Assembly: GCA_031841125.1 (NCBI GenBank)
Contig: CM063106.1
Coordinates: forward strand, 434,001 to 498,000
Direction of reading: 5' to 3'
DNA: 64,000 bases
From: Acanthococcus lagerstroemiae
Taxonomy: Eukaryota > Arthropoda > Insecta > Hemiptera > Eriococcidae
Below, in pieces: positions 1 through 11,399 of this stretch. Position 1 is the stretch's first letter. Every line of letters begins with the position of its first letter. The notes under the pieces were generated by a model. It made no database searches. It saw nothing but the letters and a program-made list of their open reading frames with translations, and had not been told where the DNA came from. A program made the translations under genes and the position numbers.

Positions 1-590
1 ACATACACGCGCTGTTTACCAGTGATTTTGAAATATATACTCGTATATATACTAAGAAGCTCCAAATAACAGAACAGACTGAAAGAGGAAAAATACACAG
101 GATAATAATTATAATTAGGTAACTTACTCGTTTTCATTGTAGCCATGTATTTCATTCGCACACGTGGTGGTCAAGGAGCACAGCAACACACGAACGAAAT
201 ATATTTAAATATAAAATCATAAATTATAAGTAGTCGTCAAATTTCAAATTAAAACACAGAAATGAGAGCACAGCAATCACAATCCCAGTTAGTACAAGAC
301 AATATATGTTCAAAGTTGAATTTAAGTATAACGATTAATTATTTAATTTCTAGGTTCTCTCAAATTGCCACAAATAAGCAGTTTTCTGCTTAAATATGAC
401 AACATAAACTGTCACACATAAGCATATTTGTGACACTTTAATGTCACGGAGGCCGTGTGACATATTTCCAGTGATAAAAGGGGCGGATCTAAATATTTAC
501 CACACTTTTACCACAAATTTGCGAAATTTACAGACTTGAGCACTTTTTTCTGCCACAGATAGTGTCACAAGCTTAAAAACGCAGATCGGG
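1..590. other. AT-rich stretch without a recognised gene
   Basis: No reading frame with recognisable domains, no RNA gene and no clear repeat boundary is visible. Between about 405 and 480 there are several short TGTCACA/TGTGACA words in both orientations, which may be the remains of an inverted repeat. I cannot assign a function. Confidence 0.5.
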
Positions 591-599
591 TAGCTTAAT

Positions 600-1145
600 T
601 GGGAGTCTCATCTCCCAGGTTGAGGACTAACTCCTTATACTCGAGAGTAATTTGGATAAAATACGAATATTTCATGTAAATATCTCTCATTTAATTAATA
701 TTAATTAGGGCGAGATGGAGAGTATAGGCAAAGGAGCTGACGCTTTCTCCGCTAAAACTCTCATCTCCCGGGCTAAAGGATATCTCCTTGTACTCAATGT
801 CCACCGCATTCATCTGATATTTGATAACCCAAACTCAAAAGTAATTCGAGTATCATTTCCTCTGGCATTTGATAATCTCCTATTCAAAAGTAATTCGGAT
901 AAAATACAAGTAGGTATCTCTCTCTCTCATTTAATTAATTAATTATAATATTAATTAAGGCGAGATGGGGAGTATAGATGAAGAAGCTAACGCTTTCTCC
1001 ATCAAAACTTCCAACTCCCGGGCAGAAAGCTATCTCCTTATACTCGAGAGTAAGTTGGATAAATGCTCACCACATTCATCTGTTGTTCAATATCGCCTCT
1101 ACTCAAAGGTAATTCGGTTAAAATATAGATATTTCATGTAAGTAT
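600..1145. repeat. Tandem repeat family A, first block (unit about 250 bp)
   Basis: The word GGCGAGATGGRGAGTATAG occurs at about 709 and 957, each followed by a GACGCTTTCTCC-like block, a CTCCCGGGC block and TATCTCCTTGTACTC or TATCTCCTTATACTCGAG. The spacing gives a unit near 250 bp. Copies differ by scattered substitutions and indels, so this is a degenerate tandem array. The 75-codon frame starting at 715 lies entirely inside the repeat and has no known domain, so I do not call it a gene. Confidence 0.7.
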
Positions 1146-1439
1146 CTCCCACTTTATCGTTAAAACATCCTAATCTCAGATTTGAATCTAAAATGCATTG
1201 TCTAAGGCTTTAATGTCAGCACTTTTTTGTTAAAATCTTCTAATCATAGGCTGGTTGGATAAAATAAGGCTGACAGCTGTATCCGCGAGAAATGGGGATA
1301 CAATAAGCACAATAGAAGTCGATTGATACTAATGGCCCTGGGCTTGGAGTCGTACACTCGAAGCGTCAAGTGTCACGCTCGCTAATTGATGCAGGTCGAG
1401 TCTACTTTATGCGAAAAAAGTCTGAAGACATGTTTCGCC

Positions 1440-1580
1440 TGTTGACTGCTTCGTGTAAAAATAGCATGCATGTCCAAGATGGGGTAGTTGGTCGAATCTA
1501 ACGCTGGTTTTAACGGTACAAATGTGAAATTGTCTCGTTCGTCGACTGCATCGAGTGAAAATAGCATACATGTCCATGTA
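1440..1580. repeat. Short direct repeat pair, about 100 bp apart
   Basis: A block of roughly 33 bases starting GACTGCTTCGTGTAAAAATA at about 1444 recurs as GACTGCATCGAGTGAAAATA at about 1544. Both continue with AGCATRCATGTCCA. It lies between two tandem-repeat blocks. No function is visible. Confidence 0.6.
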
Positions 1581-1644
1581 TCTGATATTCTTCGATTCGG
1601 AGATTTGCAAAATTAATAATAATAATGATTGGTTATACTCAAAT

Positions 1645-1985
1645 TTAATTGGGAGACGCTGAGAGGTCCATCGTTGACGCTGCCGCGTCTAATGAGGGAC
1701 TCTCTTGTCTCAGCTTGGTAGATGACTATCAAATTCGAAAATTAATTCAGGATTGATAGGTTGATACTGTTCTAAATTTAATTGTGAGACGCTGAGAGGT
1801 CCATCGTTGACGCTATTGCGTCTAACGAGGGACTCTCTTGTCTCAGCTTGGTAGATGACTATCAAATTCGATTCGAAAATTAATTCAGGATTGACAGGTC
1901 GGTAGTGTTCAAAATTTAATTGGGAGACGCTGAGAGGTCCATCGTTGACGCTGTCGCGTCTAACGAGGGACTCTCTTGTCTCACC
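1645..1985. repeat. Tandem repeat family B, three copies (unit about 135 bp)
   Basis: The block GAGACGCTGAGAGGTCCATC is repeated at about 1652, 1788 and 1924. Each copy is followed by CGTTGACGCT, a GCGTCTAAYGAGGGACTCTC block and a GCTTGGTAGATGACTATC tail, the last one shortened. Copies are nearly identical, so the array is younger than family A. The minus-strand 94-codon frame over it is a by-product of the repetition. Confidence 0.8.
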
Positions 1986-2290
1986 AACTTCCAACTCCCA
2001 GGCTGAAGGCTATCTCCTTATACTCGAGAGTAATTCGGGTAAATGTTCACCGCATTCATCCATCGTTTGACATCCCCTCCACTCAAATGTAATTCGGGTA
2101 AAATACAAGTATCTCTCATTTAATTAATTAATGTTAATTAGAGCAAGATGGAGAGTATAGACAAAGAAGCTGACGCTTTCTCCATCAAAACTTCCAACTC
2201 CCAGGCAGAAGGCTATCTCCTTATACTTGAGAGTAATTCGGGTAGGGTACAAATATTTCATGTAAGTATCTCCCACTTTGGTAAAAACAA
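1985..2290. repeat. Tandem repeat family A, second block
   Basis: Family A resumes directly after family B. CCAACTTCCAACTCCCAGGC and TATACTCGAGAGTAATTCGG appear at 1984-2035 and again at about 2188-2240, with the GCAAGATGGAGAGTATAG word at about 2143. Family B therefore appears to interrupt or be embedded in an older family A array. Confidence 0.65.
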
Positions 2291-2684
2291 ATAAATAAAA
2301 TATCTCGAGAAAATATGATAAATTCAGAAACCGCAACGAAAAATAAATAATTTAACCGCTACCGCTAATAAAAATCATCCAGCCGCGAATCAGACTCGAA
2401 GCGAAAAATATACAATCTCATCACCTCCTACTTTATCATTAAAACCCGTGCAGGAATCCTCGTAACAGGATGTGTTCGAGCATCGTGGGGTAGGCTGGAA
2501 AAAGAGAAAGCGTTTGTAGCCGTACTTATCCTTCGACGAGCTGCCGACCAGCCGAAATCCGGGAGTCGATTTTACGTTTGGATCTGGAAAATGGTATCGC
2601 GAACTCGGGAGACCAGCAGATACATATTTCGCATCAATATTTCTTTCGAATCAAATTAATAATCGACGATAATATTCGATCGAA

Positions 2685-3065
2685 TCATAATTTAGCTGGG
2701 AGAGACAGACTCTCCAACGGCGGGGCTACCGCCCCTGCCATCGAATACTCATCTCTCGTAATTTGGATACATCTAACGCACGAGGGAGAGTACAAAACTC
2801 GCGGGTTGAACGAATCATAATTTAGCTGGGAGAGACAGACTCTCCAACAGCGGGGCTACCGCCCCTGCCGTCGAATACTCATCTCTCGTAATTTGGATAC
2901 ATCTAACGCACGAGGGAGATGCACGAAGGAGAGGACAAACAAGCTATAGCTTTTTCCTCAAAACTCTCTGGTTGAACGAATCATAATTTAGCTGGGAGTG
3001 ACAGACTCTTCAACGACGGGGCTGGCGCCCCTGCCGCCGAAAAATCATCTCTCGTAATTTGGATA
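2685..3065. repeat. Tandem repeat family C, three copies
   Basis: AATCATAATTTAGCTGGGAG occurs at about 2686, 2812 and 2979. Each copy is followed by a GACAGACTCTYCAACRRCGG block, GGGGCTACCGCCCCTGCC (able to fold as a short GC hairpin) and CATCTCTCGTAATTTGGATA. The spacing is about 126 then 167 bp, because the third interval carries an extra segment. The 80-codon frame at 2578-2820 crosses the first copy and shows no known domain. Confidence 0.75.
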
Positions 3066-3228
3066 AAATAATAATAATTAATGTCTCTCATCAGATGCTT
3101 GATAGGTTAAAATATCACGGATAAAAAATAATAATATCTCTCATTTTCACCATGAAACTTTATGCATACAAACACAAAATCTCGCGCGAAATATATATAC
3201 AAACATTAGCCTTCATACACCATGCTTC

Positions 3229-3823
3229 ATGACGTCAAGCATGTCGCTTAGAATAGCCTGCGGGCTGGTTTCGTATTGGTATTTTATAACTTCTGATATT
3301 ATCCATGCTCGCTTTGGGCATATATCTCCAGTGTATTTGAATAGACTACGCAATGCAGCAACAGGTTTGAACGAATTTTTATTTAATAAAACTGTGGAAA
3401 AATGTCTCATATGCCCGAAAGCAAAGATGACGCGAAAGTCATTTACAGAGACCAGAGAAAATGCAAGACACCCGTGCGAAATTATTCATACTGACTTAAT
3501 ATTCTATTCTCCTCCAGCTATACGAACTTCCGATAACTACCTCCTCACAGTTGTAGACAACTACACTAGATACCTACAAGTATATCCACTCAAGTCTAAA
3601 ACCGAAGTCTCATCTTATCTAGACAAAGCTCTCAACAATTTTCAGAAAATGTTCTATCTTCAATATCCATTTCGATACTTACAAACTGACAACGGAACAG
3701 AATTCATAAATTCCGAAATCGAAATTATATTAAAGAAATTTGGTATGCAATCTAGACTCTCAGAACCATACGAACACGAACATAACGGCTTGATCAAACG
3801 AGTAAATCGAACTGTAGAAGAAA
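3229..3823 (+). pseudogene. Copia-1 pre-integrase and integrase catalytic core, broken by insertion
   Basis: The frame opens with a GAG_pre-integrase-like zinc-binding block (HARFGH, then CLICPKAK), followed by an integrase core. The aspartates are visible in IHTDLIF and LQTDNGTEF, and the downstream glutamate region in EHNGLIKRVNRTVEE. In the family this enzyme inserts the cDNA copy into the genome. The frame stops making sense at 3824, where the CACTA-like element begins. Codons after that (to 3885) are read from the inserted DNA and should not be counted. The missing C-terminal part resumes at 18737. Confidence 0.85.
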
Positions 3824-3835
3824 CCCAGCCGGCAA
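3824..3835 (+). repeat. Left terminal inverted repeat of the CACTA-like element
   Basis: CCCAGCCGGCAA matches the reverse complement of 18723-18734 in all 12 positions. It begins inside a Copia-1 codon, which fixes the boundary to the base. Confidence 0.85.
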
Positions 3836-3837
3836 AA

Positions 3838-4075
3838 AATGGTAGCACTACCAGTAGGAAAGTGGTGGCTATACTACTATGGTAGGACACTGGTAGTGTC
3901 ATGGTAGCTAAGATTCTATTCTCACTACTACAAACACAACATTGTCCTGTTCATAACTTTGAAGGGAGGCCTGTGTGAGTATGGTAGCTACATAATTGTG
4001 CTGATGGTAGGAAAGCTACCGAGGGCGCAGCCCAAATGGTAGCAGTGTGGTAGTTTTATCGGTAGGAATGCTACT
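3838..4075. repeat. Left subterminal GGTAG/CTACC repeat array
   Basis: More than ten GGTAG or CTACC pentamers occur in both orientations within about 240 bases, often as GGTAGT, TGGTAGC or CACTACC. The same motif fills the right end (18340-18720). In plant CACTA elements the subterminal arrays bind transposase subunits; I infer the same role here. Confidence 0.75.
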
Positions 4076-4079
4076 CGCC

Positions 4080-5600
4080 GATTCAGTCTAGACAGTATAA
4101 CCTTGAGAAAAGGAATAAACGGATGAAGGACTGATCTGTGTCAGATCACACATGTGTTTCATGTCAAACAGTGTTCGAATTCGACGTTTTGCGAGTAGGT
4201 ACTTATGAAATTATAATAATTTGTGTTGTTTCTTTGTCTAAAACGTTCATCTGCTGAAGAAGGTAAGAAAATTCAATTAGTTTTCATTTTGTATGCTTGT
4301 GGACAAAAAGTCCCATGTCGTACAAGTACATGCTGAACGTACCTGTATTGATAGAGTATGGGTTTTTATTCTAAGATCGAAACGGAAAATGGCGACAGGT
4401 GTAGCATTTCTCAAACTGTTTGACAGCACAATACAGTCCTGTAAAACAATACACGAATTTTCCAGAAAATATGTAATGCAGAAAACTTATTTTCTGCAAC
4501 TAGATCTTGTGTTCTTGTAATCAGAAAATATTTTTCAAATGTTGCTCAACTCGGTTACAAAAAATTCGATAAATCCATTTGAGAAATGTGAAGATGCCCT
4601 GTACATTCGCCATTCGCCAAGGATTATTGATGTTATACGTTTCTGAATGCTTTTTTCGGGGTCCTTATCTGTGTCTTGTAGTATTGAAAATCGTTTTTTT
4701 TTCCTGTAGGTACAAGCACACTGTGTTCTATTTTTAGTGTAATGTCGTGTAGTTAGTGCATGAAAATGTGTCTGTTCTGTAGTTCCTTTGCGGGATATTT
4801 ACCACTTAATTTGTTCCTCAGAAAGTCTATATTTTTCATTAGTCTCTCAGCACATTTTGGTTTACTAAAGATTTACTACTTCATTTCCTTTTCGCAAAGA
4901 CTGCAAATCGCAATATATCAAGACCATTTCATTCTCTCCCGGGAGTACGATTACCTACTTTTTTCTCAGGATGGTTACCTTTTCATCTTGTACCTATACA
5001 GTATAAATGAGGAGTTATCTGTCAAAAGGGCCCCTGACGAGTGAGATTCCCATTCGTCAGGGGCCCTTTTGACAGATAACTTCTCAAATGATCTCTAAAA
5101 GATGTGCCTCTTCATTTCTTGCCTGGAAGTTTTTCATATTTCTTTCTCCGATGACCTACCAACCCTTTACTTCTTTTTTCCACTCTCAGAACGTACATTA
5201 TATTTCACTTCCCCCTTATTTGTCTAACAAATATGGCTTAAAAGTTCGCGTATAGGAGATGGAAGAATAAGTTGTTTCCACTGCTGTTTAATAAATCAGT
5301 CAGAAATTCAACCACTTCATTTCAGTTTTGCAGCTTTATCAGTGAGGGTCCGTCTTGTCATCTTCGTCTTCTGCCACTACGTCTGTCGTTTCTGTCAAAT
5401 TATTACAACACGTCTACCGTGAATATCAGTAACTCCAAGTTTAGTGCCGCATGCTTAAGAAATCTATTATTTTTTACTCTTCATAATCGAATAAAGCTCA
5501 GTTTTTGACCCACAGAGTTTTATGTAGTATCCCATTCTACATATACTAGTAAGATTCGGATAGATGGTGTCAATTTGGAGTGGTACTGTTAAAATTAAGG
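4080..5600. other. CACTA-like element 5' region without a recognised gene
   Basis: Apart from the hairpin at 5014-5080, nothing recognisable is seen. Short frames at 4293-4520, 4760-5044 and 5272-5508 have no domain signature and biased composition. A promoter or untranslated leader exon for the transposase gene may lie here or further right, but I cannot point to one. Confidence 0.4.
5014..5080. repeat. Perfect 27 bp inverted repeat with 13 nt loop
   Basis: Arms at 5014-5040 and 5054-5080 are perfect reverse complements over 27 bases. The arm starts GTTATCTGTCAAAAGGGCCC and ends CTGACGA. The loop is GTGAGATTCCCAT. Such a hairpin is unlikely by chance in AT-rich DNA. It lies 1.2 kb inside the CACTA-like element. 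It may be a small inserted palindrome or a structured signal. Confidence 0.9.
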
Positions 5601-7235
5601 CGGCGAGAGCGTAGGCTATAATAATCAGAAATTAGAATCTTTGAGTTTCAGTCAGAGAACTCTGTTTCCAAGTCGGATCTAGAATACGAGTCAGAGTGCT
5701 AGAGTCATATTTTGAGTGTTGATATTTGAAATGTGAAGAGAAAAAAGTTTTAGTATGTGTTATTGCAGTCAGATTGCTGGTGGTTGAAAGCACCGGATGA
5801 GAAGAAATCAGATTACGGCAAGTTGAGGTTAAAATACTAATTCCAATCATTCGAACCCGGGGTACTCAATAGTTCGCATTATCAGAACTGAAAGATTATT
5901 ACTTCCACATACCTGAGTGTTCAGTTGTTCAAGTCGAAGTAAATAGTCTGGGCGAATTTATAATTTTAAGGTGGGGCAAGAACTATTGGTAGCCCTTAAT
6001 CTTCCATTATAAAAGTAAATACCTAAGCACAAAAAAGCTTTATTTAGTTTTTACAAAAAGCAAAAAAAGAAGGTCATCCCGAACATTCAGGCTTAGTGAG
6101 GGCCCCTATTGTGATGGGGGCCCTGAGTACAGTGGTCCCATAGGCCCCTCTCTTAAACAATGAAAGTTCAAATTACAATAATATTAAAGGTTTTGTGAAG
6201 TGTAAGCAGGCAGGAAGAATGAAAATGTAAGTTATTGTCAAAGATATAGTCGAATTATAATTGTGGTGTCTGAGTTAGAACCACAGTTGAAGTTCAAACC
6301 GGTCTTGGAACTCCAGATCAGAGCCAAAGTTCGGAACTGAAATTTGGAGTAATTGTGAAAATCAATGGCAAGGGTTCTTTGTGTCCAAATCACAGTTACA
6401 CACAGGTATCAGGAAAAAAAAATTGATGCCTAAAACAAACTGAAAGTAAATGCAATGTCAAAAACGAAATGAGGGCAGAAATCACAGTTGAATGAAGAAG
6501 TTGTTCTGTTTGAATCATGCAGTCAGTGTCAAAATAACAGCTGCGGTCAAAGTCAACAACATAAATTATGAAAATTGAAGTTAGTTAAAAGCCAACAGTA
6601 CAGGTAAAAGCTGAAATTAAGGTAACAGTCTACAGAAAATTGGAGTCGAAGTAAAAATGAAAATGTGAGTGATAATCGGTTAAAAATTGTATTTCATGCA
6701 AGAATTGTGGTCAGTGTCGAGGTCTCAACCAAAGTTGAACCTCAGGATCACAACTGGAGACTGAAATGGAAAAGTGCCTTTTCAGAGCTTTATGAGATTG
6801 AGGAGACAACAAGTGTAGCCCGCCTCTGTATTAATCAGTGTGAAGTGTGATCGTGTACAGTAGATGAAGTCAAAGACCAAAATGAAACTGCAGAATAATG
6901 GGGACAGGATTTTAAAGTGCATGTTGAAGGTAGGCCAAAACTGTAATCAGTGTCACTGTTGAAAAGTCGTGACTGAAGTCTGAGTTACAGTTAAAGTAAA
7001 AGTTAGAGTTGGAAGTGGACGTCTGTGAAAGATGAAATCAGAGTAGAAATGGAAGTCGAAATTAAGACCATAACACAATTCACCTCAAGTCTAAGTTGGA
7101 GTGGAAGTCAATGTCAGAGACAAACTGATGGTGTAAAAGTCACTGCTGAACAGCGAGGGGCAGTCGAAATCAAAGTCAGAGTGGAATTAGAAGGCAGACT
7201 TTAATTGGAATTTCGGTTAAAATAAAAATTTGTTA
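5600..7235. repeat. Purine-rich degenerate short-period repeat (left arm of the CACTA-like element)
   Basis: The plus strand is dominated by words such as AAGTC, GTCAAAGT, AGAGTTGAA and GAAGTCGAAGT at irregular spacing of about 6-15 bases, with stops in all frames. It is a worn simple repeat rather than coding DNA. Together with the pyrimidine-rich block at 17030-18125 it forms a loosely mirror-image pair of arms around the genes. Confidence 0.6.
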
Positions 7236-7494
7236 GAATTCAAGATGTGTGGAAAATACCTACGTCGACAAAAATTTTAATTATACCATCTGATGAGTTG
7301 AGAATTGATAGCATGTAAAAATGAAAAAATTTTCAAAGGGGACCAAGTTCAGCTGTCGAGGGAACTAATCCCAAGATCACGCCCCGACCAGACTTTCAGA
7401 CATATCTTAACAAAACTATAATTTTGGTTATACACATCTACTTTTCACTTTTAGACTGCATATTCAAGTTCTACCCTTCTTGTATGTCTGAGTC

Positions 7495-7749
7495 ATGAGT
7501 GTAATAGAAGAACCGTGCGTATCGTGCTTCATACGGGAAGAATGTGAAAGAATGAAAAATGAAAACTCAAAACTCCGTAACATAATCGAACAACTACGGA
7601 ACGAAAATAAGAAACTTTCAGCAACAATAGAAGAAATGCGGGCCACGGATCAAGTTCTGAAAGAAGGTGGTAATACTAAACCGAGTGCACCTAAAGAACC
7701 TTCACCTAGGGCTCAGAAAGTATTAGATTTATTATTTGATCCTGAATAA
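7495..7749 (+). CDS. Small coiled-coil protein, 84 aa, in the CACTA-like element
   Basis: ATG at 7495 opens a frame of 84 codons ending TAA at 7747-7749. An N-terminal CVSCFIREEC block has cysteines spaced as in small zinc-binding motifs. Residues of about 20-50 form a heptad-rich coiled coil (NSKLRNIIEQLRNENKKLSA). A proline- and lysine-rich hinge and an acidic C-terminus follow. The frame stands out from the repeat-like DNA upstream and sits between it and the transposase gene on the same strand. I do not recognise a family. It could be an accessory protein of the transposon, an exon of a longer gene, or chance. Confidence 0.45.
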   Translation: MSVIEEPCVSCFIREECERMKNENSKLRNIIEQLRNENKKLSATIEEMRATDQVLKEGGNTKPSAPKEPSPRAQKVLDLLFDPE

Positions 7750-8244
7750 AAAGCTGAAAAATAGTAGTAAAATACAAATTTTGTTATGTGATTACACCAG
7801 CCAATCCTATGTAAGAAAATGTTTTTAGCGGTCGTATAAATAAGTTAAATAAAAATATACTCGCGTTTTCTATGTGTAATCCCAAGTACCTATTCACTAA
7901 TTTGAAGCAATAAAATGTCAAGAATACTTCCCCATTTAGATGAAAAAGAAGATTTAATAAGTTTCTGCTTTTCATTAACCAACTTTATTCAAACATTATG
8001 TTAGTACGATTCAAATGAAGTGAAGTGAAGTGTCGCCGGTGCGAATAAAACTTTTAGAACTGTTCTAAAGAAGTTTAAAAAAAAAAAGATTTGACTATTT
8101 TTTCTAAAATTGCTCTTTACCTACAGCACAGTTTGATCAACAGAAATTTACATGTAGGTACCAACACACATTATTATTTTCCCATATTATAGTGAATTAA
8201 CTGTTGAACCCTGATTTTGTTTCTTTGACGCTTCTTCTTCAGCC

Positions 8245-11200
8245 ATGAATGAAGAACAAAGACGGTATTGCTTTGCAGACAGGCCATCAGTATCGAGAGC
8301 TACCTTCTATCGATCACTTGCTGCTTTTACCTCAGATAATATTGAACTGGTGAGAGTGTATTGTATTTCATTCCTCATAAATTTACTTTCGCTTCTGTTC
8401 AATAACACTTTTTCACCCTCTCATGTCCACATAGACATTTTAATTATATATATTTCCGCCAGACTGATACTGCCGATGATGATTATACTGATGCCCCACC
8501 ACATACGAGTAATGAGCCCTCTATAACCACAAGTTCAATATTGTCTACCGCCATTCAACGGGATACGTTTTGTGAACATTTTTCAAGCAATGACGATGAA
8601 CAGCTAGCTAGTGATGATGGTGACCAATTACCTAGCAATGATGACCAGCTACTCAGCGATAGTGAGCTAATATTTAGCGGTAAGCTTATGCCGTATGTAC
8701 TGCCAGATCGTAGTATTTCCTCGATTTCTAGGGTTAGGCCAATACTCATTTCCATGAAATTTATGATGAGTTATTTCTTGAGCAATATTTGTTTTAATGC
8801 ATCACTGCTTGATAAGGAAAATTACTTATACTGAGACTGTAGACTATACCTACTTGTGTACTGCCACGATAGCCTTTTGAGCATTTTCCTTTTATACTTA
8901 TTTGTTCAGACCCGGATGATCATCTTGACCAGTCTACTGAACAGACCACCAGTACAAGTTATGTTGGCAATGAGCAATTGTTCAGTGTGTTTGCAAGCAG
9001 TAAGATAACTAGAACGGCCATAAATGAAATCATGGCAGTTCTGCGGAACTACACCATTCCTCACGACATCCGTAAGCTACCTGCTGACTGGCGTACAGTA
9101 GTTGGAAAACATCAAACACCAGCTATAGAATGCTCCGCGACTTTCCAGTATTCATATTTTGGGATAGAACGAGCTCTGCGAATAGGCATTGCGGATTTTG
9201 ACCATGATAAGGAAACACTTGAATTACATATCATGATTGATGGTCTTCCTTTGTTCAATTCCAGTAACAAATGTTTTTGGCCAATTTTAGGCAGATTCGA
9301 AGAAAAAAAGATTTTCCTGATAGCCCTGTTTTATGGAACATCAAAACCAGAGAACAGCAATATATTTTTGAAAGATGTTGTCTTGGAATGTTGCACCTTA
9401 ACTAGTGATGGAATTCAAGATTTAGTTGGTAGGAACTACAATTTTCACTTGGAATGTATACATGTCGATGAACCAGCTCGTAGTTTCATTTTGAACATAA
9501 AACCACACAATGCGTACAGTAGCTGCCCAAAATGTACTGTGAGAGGTACTCATTTCACGTATTTTGAACACCGACGGTGTGCCATTCGGGTACCTATACT
9601 AATTTCTCTTGGTTTTCTTTAATGTAGGCATATATATGCATAACAGAGTATGTTTTCTTGACCAAAACGCTCTTCTTCGCACATCAGAGTCTTTCAGGGA
9701 TGTAACGGATGTGGATCATCACCATGAAGTTCCATCTGAATTACTGAGAATTACTGGTTTTGATCCAGTGATGCAGATACCAATTGATCCAATGCACCAC
9801 TTTTATTTGGGTAAAAATATGTTTGCGAATTAGAACTATATCCCTATTGATACAAAATGATGAAATTAGTGATTTTATATTCAATCCCGCTTGGAAATCG
9901 TGGGGCCAACCTGAATTCCAGCATCGGCGCCAGATATACGCCAAATTTACCCTCGATTCTGGCGCAAATCAAGCACCAATCGCAAATTGGCACTCGATTG
10001 GCACCAGGTGCCATAGTCGGGCCAAATATACGCTGGCCCCAACTGACTCAAAATTCCAGTAACGGCGCTTACATGTATATCAAATGAGAAGGCGCTAGCG
10101 ACAAACTAGCGTAAATTTGATGCTGGCCCCACGATTTCCAGGCGGGATGTAGCGAACCTAACAATAAGAGCAGCATCCTTAAAAGAGTCGTCTCTACAAG
10201 AAACAATGAGTTCTTCAGCATATCTCTATTTTTTAACATGACTGCAAGGAAGAAACAAGGTGGGGGGGGGGAGAGTATGCTGTGAGCTCATCTTTATTAA
10301 ATTACAGTTTCGAGGAACTTCACTGACGGAATCAGTAGTTGAATTACATTTGCTTATTTTACTACATGCCTTTTGTACTTCCATAATTTACAGGTGCTAC
10401 GCGCAAGTTACTCTTACATTGGTGTGAAGGCGATTTACAGTACCGCATTTCACTATCAGCTAAACGAGCAATATCTAAGGCGATGGAGGAGTTTCAAGTA
10501 TACTGTCCTCGTGAGTTCGCGCGTCGTCCTCGATCCCTGCATCAGCTACATTATTTTAAAGCTACAGAATTCCGCATGTTCCTTCTTTATTATGGAAGTG
10601 TTGTGCTGAAGGGAAGGTTGCCTGAAAACCAACTGCACCATTTTAACGCACTTCAGATGGCTGCACGTATCCTTACCGATCCCTCTCTCATCACTCAGCC
10701 TAATGCTTGTGATTATGCCAACGAACTATTGCGGGCATTCGTTTCTGATTCTGCTGAAATTTATTCTCCTAAGTTCGTTACCCATAACATCCACAATCTG
10801 ATACATGTAGTTGACGACGTAAAACGATTTGGCCCTCTAGAAATGTATTCCTGTTTTCCATATGAAAGTTATCTGTTCCAACTGAAGTCTTTAGTTCGAT
10901 CAGGAAGACTGCCTGTTACCCAGGTCTTTCGTCGTATTCACGAGTTATCGGTTTTTTCGTCCTCCAAAAGTGACACAATTTTTTCTAATTCTGTTGGAAA
11001 GAAGGTAGTAGGTCGTAACACATTGCAACTGCCTGCGAACATCCCAGAGGATGAATATGATAAATTCTTCATGTACAAAACAGAAAAATACTGCATAAGA
11101 GGGGACAATCTTGCAGACAAATACTGCCGGATAGATCACGAAAAGCTGGTGGCAGCTCAGTTTTTTGCTAAAAGTAAATCAACCGGTGACGTGTACATGT

Positions 11201-11397
11201 GTGGACAGTCTTTGAGAAAAGTGAAGCCTCTTTACAAGGAACCATACACTTCGGAATACATCGACATTTGCATTTTTAAATTTGGAGTTGACGAACCACA
11301 TGCCTGGAAAGTGGATAGAATTACAGACAAATTTTTTGCGGTTCCATACAAGGACACGGACCACTTTGTTCTCATGAAAATGCTGCATACACTCTAA
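8245..11397 (+). CDS. EnSpm/CACTA-like transposase, five exons, 718 aa
   Basis: Proposed exons are 8245-8349, 8463-8679, 8910-9576, 9647-9810 and 10394-11397, all with GT-AG junctions and compatible phases; the sum is 2157 bases with one terminal stop. The third junction (9577/9646) is the least certain. The N-terminus is short, followed by an acidic repeat (SNDDEQL, SDDGDQL, SNDDQLL). The core has IDGLPLF, WPILGRF and FYGTSKPEN, then CPKC, then VPSELLRITGF and DPMHHFYLG. The C-terminal half carries CPREFARRPRSL, KATEFRMFLLYYG and HNIHNLIHVVDDVKRFGPL. These blocks are typical of invertebrate tnp2-like EnSpm transposases, which cut and paste the element. Intron 4 (9811-10393) contains a MITE. 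No internal stop or frameshift is needed, so the gene looks functional. Confidence 0.8.
9885..10147. mobile_element. MITE, about 263 bp, inside transposase intron 4
   Basis: The ends are inverted repeats: TCCCGCTTGGAAATCGTGGG at the left and its near complement (TCCCGCCTGGAAATCGTGGG read inward) at the right, continuing as GGCCA on both sides. The interior has several CGCCAG/TTGGCGC words. No coding capacity is seen. A clear TSD is missing (at most AT). Because it lies wholly in an intron it need not harm the transposase. Confidence 0.75.
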
Positions 11398-11399
11398 AT

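Noticed and set aside
1710..1994. Minus-strand frame with an internal repeat of about 45 residues, like a repeat protein
   Set aside because: The repeat is the DNA tandem family B, unit 135 bp, a multiple of three, which keeps the frame open by itself.
600..3065. Regular repeats as a possible CRISPR-like array
   Set aside because: Units are long, degenerate and head-to-tail without unique spacers, and the DNA is eukaryotic.
5031..5060. CCCCTGACGAGTGAG, at first glance like a hammerhead ribozyme core
   Set aside because: The rest of the conserved core is absent and the segment is explained by the perfect 27 bp hairpin.
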